Origin: Sphaerisporangium melleum
Lineage (GTDB): Bacteria > Actinomycetota > Actinomycetes > Streptosporangiales > Streptosporangiaceae
DNA: 64,000 nucleotides
Assembly (NCBI RefSeq): GCF_014646695.1
Contig: NZ_BMNT01000005.1
Location: forward strand, 122,770 to 186,769
Direction of reading: 5' to 3'
Shown: positions 62,166-64,000 of the stretch, piece by piece
Position numbering within the stretch: position 1 is the stretch's first letter
Layout of the letters: each line of letters starts with the position of its first letter
Notes under the pieces: generated by a model
The model's database searches: none
Told to the model about the DNA's origin: nothing
What the model saw: the letters and a program-made list of their open reading frames with translations, nothing else
Translations under genes and position numbers: made by a program

Positions 62166-64000
62166 ATGATCGGACGAATCCCAATAACGGACATCCAGCC
62201 TGTCGTCGAGTGCGGCCGGTGGCCCGCCAAGGCGGTGGCCGGCGAGACCTTCGAGATCAGTGCCACCGTGTTCCGCGAGGGGCATGACGCGGTGGCCGCC
62301 GGTGTCGTGCTCACCGGCCCGAACGGCGAACGCGGCCGCCTGCTGCCCATGCGCGAGATCTCCCAGGGCACCGACCGCTGGGGGGTGGAGGTGACGCTGC
62401 CCGACGAGGGCGAGTGGCACTTCCGGGTCGAGGCGTGGAGCGACCCCATCGCGACCTGGCTGCACGACGCGGGCATCAAGATCCCCAGGGGCATCGACTC
62501 CGACCTCATGTGCGAGGAGGGCGCGCGGCTCTTCGAGCGTTCCGCCAAGGCCGTGCGCCAGGCGGGCTGCGACGGCTGCGCCCACCGCGCCGCCCTGCAG
62601 GCCGTGGCCGACCGATTGCGCGATGACGACCTCGACCCGCGGGCGCGGCTGGCGATGGCCCAGCTGCCGGAGACGGCGGCCGTGGTGGCCCAGCACCCGC
62701 TGCGCGACCTGGTGACCCGGGGCCCGCGCATGCGCGTCCAGGTCGATCGCCGGCGGGCGCTGTTCGGCTCGTGGTACGAGTTCTTCCCCCGGTCGGAGGG
62801 CGCGATCGTCGAGGAGGGCCTGGCCCCCAGGTCCGGAGATTTCCGGACCGCCGCCGAGCGGCTCCCCGCCGTCGCGGGCATGGGCTTCGACGTGGTCTAC
62901 CTGCCGCCGATCCACCCGATCGGCGAGACCTTCCGCAAGGGCCGCAACAACACCCTGCATCCCGAGCCGTACGACGTCGGGTCCCCCTGGGCCATCGGGT
63001 CGGAGGACGGCGGCCACGACGCCGTCCACCCCGACCTCGGCACCCTCACGGACTTCGACGCCTTCGTGACGCGGGCGCGCGGGCTCGGGCTGGAGGTCGC
63101 GCTCGACCTGGCCCTGCAGTGCTCCCCCGACCACCCGTGGGTCAAGGAGCACCCCGAGTGGTTCACGGTCCGGGCCGACGGATCGATCGCGTACGCCGAG
63201 AACCCGCCGAAGAAGTACCAGGACATCTACCCGCTGAACTTCGACAAGGACCCCGAGGGCATCTACGCCGAGGTGCTGCGGGTCGTGCGCCACTGGATCT
63301 CGCACGGCGTGCGCGTCTTCCGGGTGGACAACCCGCACACCAAGCCGGTCGGGTTCTGGGAGCGGCTGCTGGCCGATGTCCGGGCCACCGATCCCGACGT
63401 GCTGTTCCTGTCGGAGGCGTTCACCCGCCCCGCCATGCTGCAGGCGCTCGCCAAGGTCGGCTTCCACCAGTCGTACACGTACTACACCTGGAAGAACTCC
63501 AAGTCGGACGTCGAGAGCTACCTGACGGAGCTCTCGCACGACACGTCGCACTTCCTGCGTCCGAACCTGTTCGTCAACACCCCGGATATCCTGCACGAGT
63601 ACCTTCAGCTCGGCGGCGTCCCGGCGTTCAAGATCAGGGCCGTCCTGGCCGCGCTGGCGTCACCGACGTGGGGGGTCTACGCGGGCTACGAGCTTGCGGA
63701 GAACGTCCCGGTACGACCGGGCAGCGAGGAATATCTCAACAGCGAGAAATTCGAGCTGAGGCCGCGTGACTGGGCCGCCGCGGAACGCGAGGGCCGGAGC
63801 CTGGCTCCCTTCATCACAGCCCTCAATTTGTTCAGAAGAGCACACCCGGCGGTACAGGAACTGCGTAACCTACGGTTCCACAACATCGACCACCCGGATA
63901 TGGTCTGCTTCTCCAAGCGGCTACCCGGAGCCTACGACGCGTCCACACGACGGCACGGCGTGGGCGATGTGGTCCTGGTCGTGGTCAACCTCGACCCGCA
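62166..64000 (+). CDS. glgE: Alpha-1,4-glucan:maltose-1-phosphate maltosyltransferase (N-terminal 611 codons)
   Basis: The frame is open from ATG 62166 to the window end. It is GlgE of the GH13_3 class, which adds maltose from maltose-1-phosphate to glucan. The nucleophile is D388 in FRVDNPHTKP and the general acid E417 in FLSEAFTRP, 29 residues later, as in characterised GlgE. An N-terminal domain (EISATVFREGHDAVAAGVVL) precedes the barrel. The start lacks a strong ribosome binding site. The gene continues beyond the window, where treS/mak or glgB may follow. Confidence 0.95.
   Translation, partial: MIGRIPITDIQPVVECGRWPAKAVAGETFEISATVFREGHDAVAAGVVLTGPNGERGRLLPMREISQGTDRWGVEVTLPDEGEWHFRVEAWSDPIATWLHDAGIKIPRGIDSDLMCEEGARLFERSAKAVRQAGCDGCAHRAALQAVADRLRDDDLDPRARLAMAQLPETAAVVAQHPLRDLVTRGPRMRVQVDRRRALFGSWYEFFPRSEGAIVEEGLAPRSGDFRTAAERLPAVAGMGFDVVYLPPIHPIGETFRKGRNNTLHPEPYDVGSPWAIGSEDGGHDAVHPDLGTLTDFDAFVTRARGLGLEVALDLALQCSPDHPWVKEHPEWFTVRADGSIAYAENPPKKYQDIYPLNFDKDPEGIYAEVLRVVRHWISHGVRVFRVDNPHTKPVGFWERLLADVRATDPDVLFLSEAFTRPAMLQALAKVGFHQSYTYYTWKNSKSDVESYLTELSHDTSHFLRPNLFVNTPDILHEYLQLGGVPAFKIRAVLAALASPTWGVYAGYELAENVPVRPGSEEYLNSEKFELRPRDWAAAEREGRSLAPFITALNLFRRAHPAVQELRNLRFHNIDHPDMVCFSKRLPGAYDASTRRHGVGDVVLVVVNLDP

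Overview
The window is high-GC, densely packed actinobacterial DNA with many GTG and TTG starts and many 4-nt ATGA/GTGA gene overlaps. The gene set points to a filamentous actinomycete, most likely of the Streptosporangiales type, although this was judged by family recognition and not by a database search. It includes a DnaE1-type polymerase with an intact PHP site, a divergent glgP/glgE pair, three membrane-tethered Ser/Thr kinases, a Zur-type zinc-independent ribosomal protein operon, an ETF pair, a MetE-like protein beside mnmA, and several XRE/TPR-like regulators.

Layout. 1-5.1 kb: start of a secreted protein, an ASCH-domain protein, a MetE-like protein, an MBL-fold hydrolase, mnmA and an unknown protein. 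5.3-9.8 kb: a HigB/HigA-type toxin-antitoxin pair, a MerR regulator, and an SDR-TetR divergon with a PLP-dependent dehydratase. 10-12.8 kb: a secreted protein that resembles small aerolysin-type pore formers, then a CPBP membrane protease coupled to a histidine kinase. 13-25.9 kb: an island bounded by two near-identical 440-aa XRE regulators in direct orientation. Inside it are a dnaE gene out of its usual context and a compact peptide-modification cluster: a 71-aa candidate precursor, two oxygenase-like proteins (one lacking iron ligands), an HExxH-type protein, a methyltransferase-like protein and a divergent regulator. 26-32.6 kb: a complete type I restriction-modification operon in R-S-M order with every junction overlapping.

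33-42 kb returns to ordinary genes: a Tat-exported serine hydrolase, cysteine desulfurase, TetR plus MFS transporter, a Nudix hydrolase and etfBA. 40.9-46.6 kb is a three-kinase operon. 47-51.8 kb is a five-gene operon (coiled-coil protein, PP-loop ATPase, D-aminopeptidase, Tat-type flavin oxidase, YbaK deacylase) with no obvious known pathway. 52.1-54.3 kb holds cysteine-free paralogues of L33, L28, S14 and L32, a coupled 22-codon ORF, and a divergent COG0523-like gene across a Zur-box-like site. 54.4-56.8 kb has an Rpn-like nuclease and a truncated relative, then an FMN reductase-HxlR operon. 57-64 kb has a secreted FG-GAP/phosphodiesterase-fold protein and the divergent glgP/glgE pair; glgE runs off the window.

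The most interesting segment is 15.6-24.3 kb. A candidate ribosomally made peptide is surrounded by oxidising enzymes and sits just upstream of a dnaE whose conserved aromatic-RPGP motif is altered. That raises the possibility of a peptide natural product whose producer carries a resistant or duplicated DNA polymerase. In many actinomycetes cysteine desulfurase and mnmA lie close together; here they are about 30 kb apart, and most of the accessory material lies between them.
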